DNA of 6,936 bases from Candidatus Thermokryptus sp. (GTDB taxonomy: Bacteria; Bacteroidota; Ignavibacteria; Kryptoniales; Kryptoniaceae), in the NCBI GenBank assembly GCA_028276305.1, contig JAPYWO010000061.1, positions 1 through 6,936 of the forward strand, written 5' to 3'. Of the stretch, positions 1-6,800 are shown piece after piece. The notes below the pieces were generated by a model. The model searched no databases, was not told the origin of the DNA, and worked only from the letters and a program-made list of their open reading frames with translations. A program made the translations under genes and the position numbers. Every line of letters starts with the position of its first letter. The stretch's first letter is position 1.

Positions 1-1258
1 TCTTGAAGTATTTTTCCGCTTCTTCTTCAATTTTATTCGTCAAAGATTCAACATAATAACTTCCACCAAGTGGGTCAATTACATTTGCAACGCCAATTTC
101 ATAAGCTATGATTTGTTGCGTCCTCAGTGCGATTTTCGCAGCTTTTTCAGTTGGGAGCGCATATGTTTCATCCATTGAATTTGTATGCAAGCTTTGGGTT
201 CCGCCCAATACAGCAGCAAGAGCTTCAAATGCAGTTCTGACTATATTGATCTCTGGCTGTTGAGCGGTAAGTGAGCATCCAGCTGTTTGAGTGTGGAATC
301 TTAACATCCAAGACCTTGGGTTTTTAGCCCCGTACCTTTCTCGCATATATCTTGCCCAGATTCTACGAGCTGCTCTGAACTTGGCTATCTCCTCAAAGAA
401 ATCAAGATGCGAGTTAAAGAAGAAAGAAAGTCGCGGGGCAAATTCATCAACATCCATTCCAGCATTTATGCAAGCTTCAACATAAGCGAAGCCATCAGCC
501 AAAGTGAAAGCAAGTTCCTGGACAGCTGTTGCGCCCGCCTCACGAATGTGATAGCCACTTATTGAAATCGGATTCCACTGCGGGACATAGTCCTTCGCAA
601 ATCTTATCGTATCAACTATCAATTTAATTGATGGCTGTGGCGGATAAATCCACTCCTTTTGAGCGATGTATTCCTTCAATATGTCATTTTGTATCGTCCC
701 ACGCAGTTGTTCATACTTAACACCCTGTTTTTCAGCTACGACAAGATACATAGCCCAAATCATCGCAGCTGGGGCGTTTATAGTCATTGAGGTTGAAACT
801 TGATCAAGCGGTATATCTTTGAAAACGATCTCCATATCAGCAAGGGAGCTTACGGAAACACCACAAACACCAACCTCACCTTCAGCCATGGGGTCATCGG
901 CATCAATGCCCATAAGTGTTGGAAGGTCAAAAGCGACGCTCAACCCCGTTTGCCCGTGTTTTAACAAAAACTTAAAGCGTTGGTTCGTGTCCTCTGGGGT
1001 CCCAAACCCCGCAAATTGCCTCATCGTCCAAAGTCGCCCGCGATACATATTGTAGTGAATTCCACGGGTATATGGATATTCCCCGGGAAAACCAAGCTTT
1101 TCCATATAATCAAATCCTTCAAGGTCATCTGGAGTGTAAAGCAAATTAACCTCTATATCGCTCAATGTCGTGAACTTTATCCCTGTTCTTTTCAGACCCG
1201 AATTTTCGGCTTTTTCAAGCCACTTCTTTTTCGCCTCACGGATTTTGTCCGTATTCAT
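1..1258 (-). CDS. Coenzyme B12-dependent acyl-CoA mutase large subunit (methylmalonyl-CoA mutase family, isobutyryl-CoA-mutase-like active site), 3' end cut by window
   Basis: This gene reads leftward from ATG at 1258 and runs off the window after 419 codons; family members of this stand-alone large-subunit type are about 520-560 residues. The family catalyses carbon-skeleton rearrangement of acyl-CoA thioesters using adenosylcobalamin. The protein matches the TIM-barrel domain throughout: YPYTRG (61-66), [10 protein letters not shown] (80-89), [21 protein letters not shown] (187-197), [38 protein letters not shown] and [10 protein letters not shown] near the cut. The catalytic His is H237. 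Compared by memory with Propionibacterium MutB, Tyr89 aligns with F82 and Arg207 with Q200; the 118- and 37-residue spacings to Q200 and H237 are identical. F/Q is the pair found in isobutyryl-CoA mutase, so substrate may not be methylmalonyl-CoA. The B12-binding subunit is not in view. The start has only a weak TTGGGA upstream. The gene begins 22 nt after the nuclease stop, so it may be co-transcribed. Family is certain; subtype is inferred. Confidence 0.95.
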   Translation of the reverse strand, partial: MNTDKIREAKKKWLEKAENSGLKRTGIKFTTLSDIEVNLLYTPDDLEGFDYMEKLGFPGEYPYTRGIHYNMYRGRLWTMRQFAGFGTPEDTNQRFKFLLKHGQTGLSVAFDLPTLMGIDADDPMAEGEVGVCGVSVSSLADMEIVFKDIPLDQVSTSMTINAPAAMIWAMYLVVAEKQGVKYEQLRGTIQNDILKEYIAQKEWIYPPQPSIKLIVDTIRFAKDYVPQWNPISISGYHIREAGATAVQELAFTLADGFAYVEACINAGMDVDEFAPRLSFFFNSHLDFFEEIAKFRAARRIWARYMRERYGAKNPRSWMLRFHTQTAGCSLTAQQPEINIVRTAFEALAAVLGGTQSLHTNSMDETYALPTEKAAKIALRTQQIIAYEIGVANVIDPLGGSYYVESLTNKIEEEAEKYFK

Positions 1259-1280
1259 GGCAGTCCCAATTTTTGTTTTT

Positions 1281-2339
1281 TTATAAAATTTTAAATAAAA
1301 CCTTTCCAAAATCAATTTCCCAAATCTCGGGTTCAAGAGCGATTTCCTTAAGATTCCTAACTTTATTTACAACATCTTCACTAATGGAATTCGTCTCTTT
1401 TGTCAAAACTAAAAGAATCGGCTTAATGTTGAATTGTCTTGCTCCTAATAAATGACCGCCGATATCTTCCCTTGCCCAATTTATGTAATATTCCAATTGC
1501 TCTGGTGCAAAATTTATATTTGTCCTTGACTTTGGATGCTTTAACTCAATAACCCTGAAAATATATCTAATATGACTTTCTCTTTCAATCGTTAACAAAT
1601 CAATTTTTTGCATTCCCGACCCCGCAAAAACTTCATTTCCTATCCAAACGATATTTTTTCCAAAAATTTCAGGATAAAAATCGTTATCCCCAACTTTAAG
1701 ATTTTGTAATATATACGCTTGAAAGTAAGTTTCACTTTTCTTAACATCTTCCCAATTTATAACAACTTCGTTCCCCCAGTTATGTTCATAAACCCGATCA
1801 TATGGTCTTATCTTATAACTTTCATTATCAAAAGAAAAACATTTAGCGCTTAAAACTTTGCCATTATTTGCCTCTTGTATTAAATTTACTAACCTTTCTG
1901 TTTCCCAAGGGAAAAGCATTGTGTTTCCCCTTCTCGCTTTCATTTTCCTATATATTAATGTCCATAAAATTTCTCTCGAATAAATCGGCAATTTATCAAG
2001 CGCAATCCATTCTAAAACACCATTTTCATAGACCTCATACGGTTCAATAAATTTTCTGTAAACTAATTTAACTGAGAGACCCGGTTGCTTAGCTTTCACA
2101 CCTTTAACATGGTAAACCAAATCATCCTTTGCTTTAAAAATCCCAAAGAATCTTCCTTTTTTATCTGATTTTCCCTCAATGTAAAAGAATATAAAATCAC
2201 CACCTTTTACACGCATCATATCAGCTAACAAAGAGATGTTATGTTCTTTCTCGCCAGCGCACGTTCCCACAAACATATATTCCAAATGTTTTGGCAAAGT
2301 TCGTTCATTTACAATAAAAACATGTCCTCTCATTCTCAT
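1281..2339 (-). CDS. Restriction-type nuclease: EVE/PUA-like N-terminal domain plus NucS-like PD-(D/E)xK C-terminal domain
   Basis: This 352-residue protein is probably the endonuclease partner of the adjoining methyltransferase. Residues ~5-80 read like an EVE/PUA-type fold, a class that often binds modified bases, with the characteristic [12 protein letters not shown] (47-58) followed by a FFGIFKA strand. The middle (~90-165) has [22 protein letters not shown] and a PWETERL segment that I recognise only as a conserved-looking block. The C-terminal half has a nuclease layout: [11 protein letters not shown] helix (E203), D247 in KIDLL, IELK with E265 and K267, then Q281-x3-Y285 in EQLEYYINW. 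This order, E...D...ExK...QxxxY, is that of NucS/RecB-like PD-(D/E)xK enzymes. Two starts are possible: ATG 2339, which overlaps the methyltransferase stop as ATGA, or ATG 2333, 7 nt after an AAGGTGA ribosome site. The gene appears AT-rich: lines 1321-1380 and 1561-1620 hold 21 and 17 G+C of 60. Nuclease fold is fairly secure; target and domain identity are inferred. Confidence 0.8.
   Translation of the reverse strand: MRMRGHVFIVNERTLPKHLEYMFVGTCAGEKEHNISLLADMMRVKGGDFIFFYIEGKSDKKGRFFGIFKAKDDLVYHVKGVKAKQPGLSVKLVYRKFIEPYEVYENGVLEWIALDKLPIYSREILWTLIYRKMKARRGNTMLFPWETERLVNLIQEANNGKVLSAKCFSFDNESYKIRPYDRVYEHNWGNEVVINWEDVKKSETYFQAYILQNLKVGDNDFYPEIFGKNIVWIGNEVFAGSGMQKIDLLTIERESHIRYIFRVIELKHPKSRTNINFAPEQLEYYINWAREDIGGHLLGARQFNIKPILLVLTKETNSISEDVVNKVRNLKEIALEPEIWEIDFGKVLFKIL
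1288..1315 (-). promoter_or_regulatory. Weak candidate promoter for the acyl-CoA mutase inside the nuclease 3' end
   Basis: On the minus strand TTGATT (1315-1310), a 16-nt spacer and TAAAAT (1293-1288) precede the mutase start by 29 nt. The match is 4/6 and 5/6 to the sigma-70 consensus, with the same spacer as the methyltransferase promoter. An overlapping alternative is TTGGAA (1309-1304), 18 nt, TATAAA (1285-1280). The region is so AT-rich that chance matches are expected. It would allow expression of the mutase independently of the restriction-modification genes. Confidence 0.25.
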
Positions 2340-3502
2340 TTCACCTTTTGAAAAATAAAGATATATTCGTGTTTAAAAACATAAAAACCACCAGCAAGCG
2401 CCCTATATCGCCAAAGCTTCTTCTGATTTCTCTTTCCCCTCGTTTCCTCAAAATTTTTCACAACTATGCTTTTCAATAGATATCCTCTTTTCAATACTTC
2501 TTGCATGCAGTAAAACCCCAAAGGCACCCACTCGCCCTTAGAGTATTTATCACCAACAACTAAAGCAAAGTATCTGCCGTTTTCTAAATATGGTGTTGTA
2601 TTATCCACAACCGCCCCAAACATCTCTAAAAATTCCTGTGTATTTTTCGCATTTGATAAATCCCTCTCATCTTCCGAGAATCTAATAATATCGTGATATG
2701 GAGGATGCATAATAAGAAGTTGAAACTTATCTATGCTATATTTATTAAGAATTTGTTTTATGTCTATTGTTCTGCTGTCACCAACAATTACTTCAGTAAT
2801 TACATTGTATTTGTTTTGTTCTTTTTCAATCAGTTCTTTTGCCTTTTTAGCCACTTCCTGATTTAACTCTATTCCTATTCCGTTTCTCCCCAATCTTCGG
2901 CATTCAATCAAAGTTGTCCCGCTCCCCAGGAAACTATCCAACACCCAATCTCCCTTCTTCGTATACCTTAACATCAACTGCCTTGGAATTTGAGGAATAA
3001 AATTCCCCCAATACCATCCCAAGTGAGCCCCAGAGGCATCCCTTTTATCAAAAATCCATAAACTATCAGTGATTATTTCATCATATTCCCTCCACCTGGA
3101 TAAATCTATATCGTTTATTTCGTTTGTCTGTTTATTTAAAAGCGACTTGTAAAGTTGTTTCAAGTAATGATTTGCCCTTTCTATTGTTTGCGAGGAAATT
3201 ATTTTATCAAGTATTGAAATCAAGGCACTCCGACTATATAAAACCACATCATCAAATTGACCTGAATTTATGAGCCCAATATCATCATCTTTGGGGTTTA
3301 AAACAATGCTTCTAATTTTTGAAATTTTCAGCTTTAAACTCATCAAATCATTTGAACTAATCAGCCTTTCAATTGTCTCCAAAAACCTATTTTTATTCAA
3401 AATCAATTCCTCTGGCAACTTTTCACTCTTTTCAAAACTTATCAACTCAATTTGCCTAGCGCTATTTATCTTCGCCATATTTAAAAACGGATTTATTTTC
3501 AC
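2336..3502 (-). CDS. DNA methyltransferase (N6-adenine/N4-cytosine type) of a restriction-modification pair
   Basis: This 388-residue protein has the parts of an amino-methyltransferase that moves methyl from S-adenosylmethionine to an exocyclic amine of adenine or cytosine. A motif X-like helix (YWGNFIPQIPRQLMLRYT, 164-181) leads into motif I, LDSFLGSGTT (188-197), the SAM-binding loop, then the acidic GIGIEL strand (208-213), a GD turn (241-242) and motif IV, MHPPY (265-269). Motif VIII-like and later strands follow (ALVVGDKY, 313-320). The order X-I-IV is gamma/zeta-like rather than the beta-class order. Motif IV normally begins D, N or S; here it is His266. Residues 1-150 are helical, rich in Lys and Ile, and match nothing I recognise; they may carry target recognition or dimerisation. 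The start used is GTG 3502; ATG 3478 (residue 9) is an alternative, and neither has a Shine-Dalgarno. The stop overlaps or abuts the nuclease start, implying translational coupling. No large target-recognition domain follows motif IV. Confidence 0.88.
   Translation of the reverse strand: MKINPFLNMAKINSARQIELISFEKSEKLPEELILNKNRFLETIERLISSNDLMSLKLKISKIRSIVLNPKDDDIGLINSGQFDDVVLYSRSALISILDKIISSQTIERANHYLKQLYKSLLNKQTNEINDIDLSRWREYDEIITDSLWIFDKRDASGAHLGWYWGNFIPQIPRQLMLRYTKKGDWVLDSFLGSGTTLIECRRLGRNGIGIELNQEVAKKAKELIEKEQNKYNVITEVIVGDSRTIDIKQILNKYSIDKFQLLIMHPPYHDIIRFSEDERDLSNAKNTQEFLEMFGAVVDNTTPYLENGRYFALVVGDKYSKGEWVPLGFYCMQEVLKRGYLLKSIVVKNFEETRGKRNQKKLWRYRALAGGFYVFKHEYIFIFQKVK
2341..2347 (-). promoter_or_regulatory. 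Ribosome binding site AAGGTGA before the nuclease
   Basis: The minus strand reads AAGGTGA, A, ATG (2339), then GAGA-type sequence and a second ATG at 2333. It lies inside the last codons of the methyltransferase. It is the clearest Shine-Dalgarno among the starts in this window. The spacing is 1 nt to the first ATG and 7 nt to the second, so the second start (giving 350 residues) is at least as likely as the first. Measured from the GG core, the two spacings are 4 and 10 nt, so the sequence does not decide. Confidence 0.6.
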
Positions 3503-3509
3503 CGATTAA

Positions 3510-3537
3510 AATTTACATCTTTTAACCTTTTTATCAA
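3510..3537 (-). promoter_or_regulatory. Promoter of the restriction-modification operon
   Basis: The minus strand has TTGATA (3537-3532), a 16-nt spacer and TAAATT (3515-3510) followed by TTAA. The -35 matches the consensus at five of six positions and the -10 at four. The -10 with its flank (GATGTAAATTT) is the same as that upstream of prfA. The GTG start of the methyltransferase lies 7 nt after the -10, where transcription should begin, so the mRNA would have almost no leader if GTG is used and about 25 nt if ATG 3478 is used. Confidence 0.5.
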
Positions 3538-3577
3538 AAACAAAAACCATCGGGCTCGCTGACAAGCTTCGTTAATC

Positions 3578-3606
3578 TTGACATTTTAAAATATCGGGAG
3601 TAAATT
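3578..3606 (+). promoter_or_regulatory. Promoter of the M1 peptidase-barrel gene
   Basis: TTGACA (3578-3583), a 17-nt spacer and TAAATT (3601-3606) form a strong -35 and a partial -10. Transcription should start near 3612-3614. That leaves about 57 nt of leader to the preferred ATG at 3671, or none to the in-frame ATG at 3614. The hexamers, spacer length and the TTTAAA directly after the -35 are shared with the prfA promoter, which supports both as real. Confidence 0.6.
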
Positions 3607-3670
3607 TGAGCAAATGAAACTTCAAAAAAAATGTGCCGTCATAAAAAGAAAAACAAAATGTGAAGCGAAA

Positions 3671-6600
3671 ATGAAAAAATTGACACTCCTTCTTTTAATC
3701 GTCACCACCGCGCTCTCACAAAATTACTGGCAACAACATGTCCATTACAAAATAAAGGCGAAACTCAACCCAGATGAAAATCTCATAACCGGCTCAGAGT
3801 TGTTAACTTACACAAACAACTCGCCCGATGAACTTAACAAAGTTTATTTCAGGTTGTATTGGAACTTATTGAAGAAAAACAGCCACGCCTGGAAATCAAG
3901 TCAGCGAAGGAAAATGTATCAAAGATTTGAGCGTGAATATAAAGGCGTTGAGTTGAAAAAGTTTTCAATTTTGATGGGAGAACAGGAGTTACCATTGAAT
4001 TATAAAATTGACGACACAATCCTTGAGGCGGAACTTCCAAAAGCGCTAAAACCAGGCGAAAAAATCACATTTAAAATTGAATGGGAAGAAGAAGTACCAC
4101 CAGGTCCAGGAATTAGAACAGGGGTCACAAACCGCTGTTTTGATATAGCGCAGTGGTATCCGCAAATCGCTGTTTATGACAGATACGGCTGGCATAAAGA
4201 TCAATATATCGGAACTGGCGAGTTCCACAATGACTATGGCGATTTTGAAGTTGAGATTCAGATACCGAAAAGTTTTATAGTCGCATATAGCGGTGAGCTT
4301 TTAAATCCAAATGAAGTTCTCCCAGACAGTGTAATTTCAAAGTTAAAAGAGGCGCGTGAAAACCCAGGGAAAACCCACAGAATCGCCGATTTCTCAAATA
4401 GAACGATAACTGAAGAAGAAAGAAAAAATTATGTGACATGGAGGTTCATCGCAAAAAATGTTCGTGATTTCGCATGGAGCGCTTATGAAAAATACATCTG
4501 GGATGCTGTCTTTTGGAAAAATGATGAACATCCAAACGGCGGTGTTATGGTCCATGCGCTCTACTTCAAAAGCAATGAAAAGCATTGGAAAGATGAAGCT
4601 GTGAAATTCGGTCTTCACGCAATAAAATTTTTCAGCGAAAACTTCGGGCTTTATGTTTATCCCAACGCATTCGTTATGTCAAGCTACGCAGTCGGCGGTG
4701 GAATGGAATATCCAGGTATCGTTTTCATCGGACACGACATCACAAACTCGCCTTATAGAGGTCTGTTTGGCGTAATAGTTCACGAATTGGGTCATCAATG
4801 GTACCCGATGATGATAAGCAACAATGAGACAGAGTTCGCATTTATGGATGAGGGCTTCAACACTTTTATAACGACGCTTGCCTTTGAGGCGTATTACGGG
4901 AGAAAAAACAATTTGCTTGATACAACGCTTTGGTTCATCCGCTCATCTGGACTTTCAAGTGATGAGAGGGAAAATAACCAGCGTCAATATCTTTTGCTCG
5001 CCTTGACTGGATATGAAGAACCAATTGCAACACACGCCGACCACTGGAACGAAAATTATCCTGCAACAACCGCTTTTTATCCAAAAACTGCAACCGTTAT
5101 GTTCATGCTTCAGTATGTCCTTGGTGATTCAACTTTTGCGAAATTAATGAAAGAGTATTACAACAGGTGGCTTTTTAAACACCCGTACCCGGATGACTTT
5201 TATAAACTCGCAATGGAAGTAAGCGGTGATAAGGACTTAAGATGGTTTTTTGATGAGTGGTTCCATAGGACATACACCTGCGATTACGCAATCAAATCCA
5301 TCAGATCAAAAAAGATAAATGAAAACGGCAAAGAAATTTATCAAACGAAGATAAAAATTTCCCGCAAAGGAAGAGCTGTAATGCCAATTGACATTTTCAT
5401 CAAAATGAAAAACGGTGAAACCACAACAGTTAAAATCCCCGTTGATGCTTGGCTAAACGATGAATGGGAAAACGAGGTTGAAATCAAACTCCCATCAAAA
5501 CCGATCTACGCTGAAATAAACCCCGATTTAAGAATCGCCGATATAAACAGATTGAACAACACATATCCCTTTCCAAAAGTAAAAGCAACTATTGACAACA
5601 CTGTACCTCTTGCACAATTTTTAACTCCAATTGACGCATACTGGCTAAAGTGGAGACCTTCCACCTGGTATAACATAGTTGACGGAGTTAAGCTCGGTTT
5701 GAAATTTAAAGGTTCATTCCTGCAAGATGTTCGCTCGCATAAACTTTGGTTTCTATACTCAACAAAGTCGGGAAAATTTGATTTTTACCTAAAAACCGAA
5801 AGGAGAATACCATTTGAAATAAGCCGAAATACATTCACTGGCTTTGAAATTTTCAAAGTAGAAGGAAGATACGGCGGAAGCTTTGAAGTAAGAAAAAGAT
5901 TTTCAAAAACGCTTACAATTCCACCATTCAATGACTTGAGCTTTAAAGTTGAACTTTTAAAATCAACCGACAATTCCTATCTTGACCCAATTTATAACTG
6001 GGACAAGGGCAGGTTGACAAGAACTTCGTTCAATTACACTTACTCAAACCGTTGGAGATTTTTGAGGGCGAGATTTTCATTGACATTTGAATCATCAACC
6101 ATGCTTTCTGATTTCAGTTATTCAAAAGTTTATTCCGAATTGATTCAAACTGTCAATTTACCCGAGGGATATTCTTTCGCTTTGAGATTTTTTGCCGGTT
6201 ACGGCAATGGACAAATCCCCACGCAGGCGAAATTTTTCACCGCTACATCATCGTCGATTGAACAATTTTATAAACCAATTTACAGAAGCAAAATCTTCCC
6301 GATGGACCTTCGTTCGCATATTGAACCGTTCGGAGGCGCTGGCTTGCGAGGTTATTTTGATCAAAATCTTTCAGGCGATAGAACCTACTCACTTAACTTT
6401 GAGCTCAACCTCCCATCGCTTCTCCCGTTCATCAATCGGATACCTATTGTTGGCAACCTCTTCAGGACAACATTTTTCTTTGACGCTGGAAAAGTTTGGG
6501 GACAAAATCAAAGGACAAGTTTAAAAGATTTAAGATATGACTTCGGGATCGGAATCAGAAGCGACATAATTGAAAGCGTTTCAAACTTCACCGACATTTT

Positions 6601-6718
6601 CACCGAGATTGGGTTAAGTTCAATAAGGGTTGATTTCCCGATTTATGTAAGCCATCCAGCAAGTGGTGGGAAAAAGCTTAATTTCAGATGGGTGATCGGA
6701 TTTGAAAGGACATTTTAA
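3671..6718 (+). CDS. Secreted M1-family zinc metallopeptidase fused to a C-terminal outer-membrane beta-barrel (Omp85/surface-antigen-like)
   Basis: The preferred start gives 1015 residues; an in-frame ATG at 3614 would add a charged 19-residue extension. Starting at 3671, a signal peptide is visible: KK, a hydrophobic run, then TALS before QNYW (cleavage near 16/17). Residues ~20-240 are the M1 N-terminal beta domain. The catalytic domain has GGGMEYPG (342-349, the GAMEN equivalent), HELGH (371-375) and, 18 residues on, E394 in MDEGF, which together bind zinc; Y470 in YPKTA fits the transition-state tyrosine. The peptidase module ends near 540 (DEWFHRTY) and an Ig-like domain follows (~541-630). 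From ~670 to the end the sequence is alternating amphipathic strands with Omp85/D15 hallmarks: GGAGLRGYF (LRGY 892-895), FFFDAGKVWG (D938), DFGIGIRSD, IRVDFPIYVS and a terminal FERTF with final Phe. No POTRA domain was recognised. It probably anchors peptidase to the outer membrane. Peptidase is certain; barrel is strongly suggested. Confidence 0.93.
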   Translation: MKKLTLLLLIVTTALSQNYWQQHVHYKIKAKLNPDENLITGSELLTYTNNSPDELNKVYFRLYWNLLKKNSHAWKSSQRRKMYQRFEREYKGVELKKFSILMGEQELPLNYKIDDTILEAELPKALKPGEKITFKIEWEEEVPPGPGIRTGVTNRCFDIAQWYPQIAVYDRYGWHKDQYIGTGEFHNDYGDFEVEIQIPKSFIVAYSGELLNPNEVLPDSVISKLKEARENPGKTHRIADFSNRTITEEERKNYVTWRFIAKNVRDFAWSAYEKYIWDAVFWKNDEHPNGGVMVHALYFKSNEKHWKDEAVKFGLHAIKFFSENFGLYVYPNAFVMSSYAVGGGMEYPGIVFIGHDITNSPYRGLFGVIVHELGHQWYPMMISNNETEFAFMDEGFNTFITTLAFEAYYGRKNNLLDTTLWFIRSSGLSSDERENNQRQYLLLALTGYEEPIATHADHWNENYPATTAFYPKTATVMFMLQYVLGDSTFAKLMKEYYNRWLFKHPYPDDFYKLAMEVSGDKDLRWFFDEWFHRTYTCDYAIKSIRSKKINENGKEIYQTKIKISRKGRAVMPIDIFIKMKNGETTTVKIPVDAWLNDEWENEVEIKLPSKPIYAEINPDLRIADINRLNNTYPFPKVKATIDNTVPLAQFLTPIDAYWLKWRPSTWYNIVDGVKLGLKFKGSFLQDVRSHKLWFLYSTKSGKFDFYLKTERRIPFEISRNTFTGFEIFKVEGRYGGSFEVRKRFSKTLTIPPFNDLSFKVELLKSTDNSYLDPIYNWDKGRLTRTSFNYTYSNRWRFLRARFSLTFESSTMLSDFSYSKVYSELIQTVNLPEGYSFALRFFAGYGNGQIPTQAKFFTATSSSIEQFYKPIYRSKIFPMDLRSHIEPFGGAGLRGYFDQNLSGDRTYSLNFELNLPSLLPFINRIPIVGNLFRTTFFFDAGKVWGQNQRTSLKDLRYDFGIGIRSDIIESVSNFTDIFTEIGLSSIRVDFPIYVSHPASGGKKLNFRWVIGFERTF

Positions 6719-6739
6719 CTTTAATGTAGTCGCTTAAAA

Positions 6740-6768
6740 TTGACAATTTAAATCCATTGATGTAAATT
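6740..6768 (+). promoter_or_regulatory. Promoter of prfA
   Basis: TTGACA (6740-6745), 17 nt and TAAATT (6763-6768) lie in the gap after the peptidase stop. The start of RNA should be near 6775, about 26 nt before the GTG codon. It gives prfA its own transcription despite the same-direction gene only 82 nt upstream. A 5-bp AAATT/AATTT inverted repeat around the -35 (6737-6749) is too short and has no T-run to serve as a terminator, so no terminator for the peptidase gene is visible. Confidence 0.6.
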
Positions 6769-6800
6769 TATCTACGCTAAAACAAATTTTGCCTGGGCGA

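Noticed and set aside
291..485. Short plus-strand open frame opposite the mutase
   Set aside because: The opposite strand encodes a continuous, highly conserved mutase; the plus-strand frame resembles no protein and has no ribosome site.
1281..3502. Mobile element carrying the restriction-modification genes
   Set aside because: No transposase, integrase, terminal inverted repeat or target duplication is visible at the edges of the cassette.
3551..3571. Imperfect inverted repeat (GCTCG-CTGA-CAAGC core) in the divergent intergenic region, followed on the minus strand by T-rich sequence
   Set aside because: The stem is five pairs with a mismatch, and no minus-strand gene lies upstream that it could terminate. 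It could be an operator, but nothing supports that beyond location.
3614..3670. N-terminal extension of the peptidase from ATG 3614
   Set aside because: Not chosen as the start because it places about 20 charged residues before the signal peptide, whereas ATG 3671 gives a standard one. It is kept as an alternative because of the 7-nt distance from the -10.
6192..6524. 110-codon plus-strand frame inside the peptidase-barrel gene
   Set aside because: It overlaps the conserved LRGY and DAG barrel segments in another frame, has Arg/Ser-rich low-quality composition and no initiation signals.
6737..6749. AAATT-GAC-AATTT inverted repeat after the peptidase gene as a terminator
   Set aside because: The stem is only five A/T pairs with no T-run, and it overlaps the -35 of the prfA promoter.
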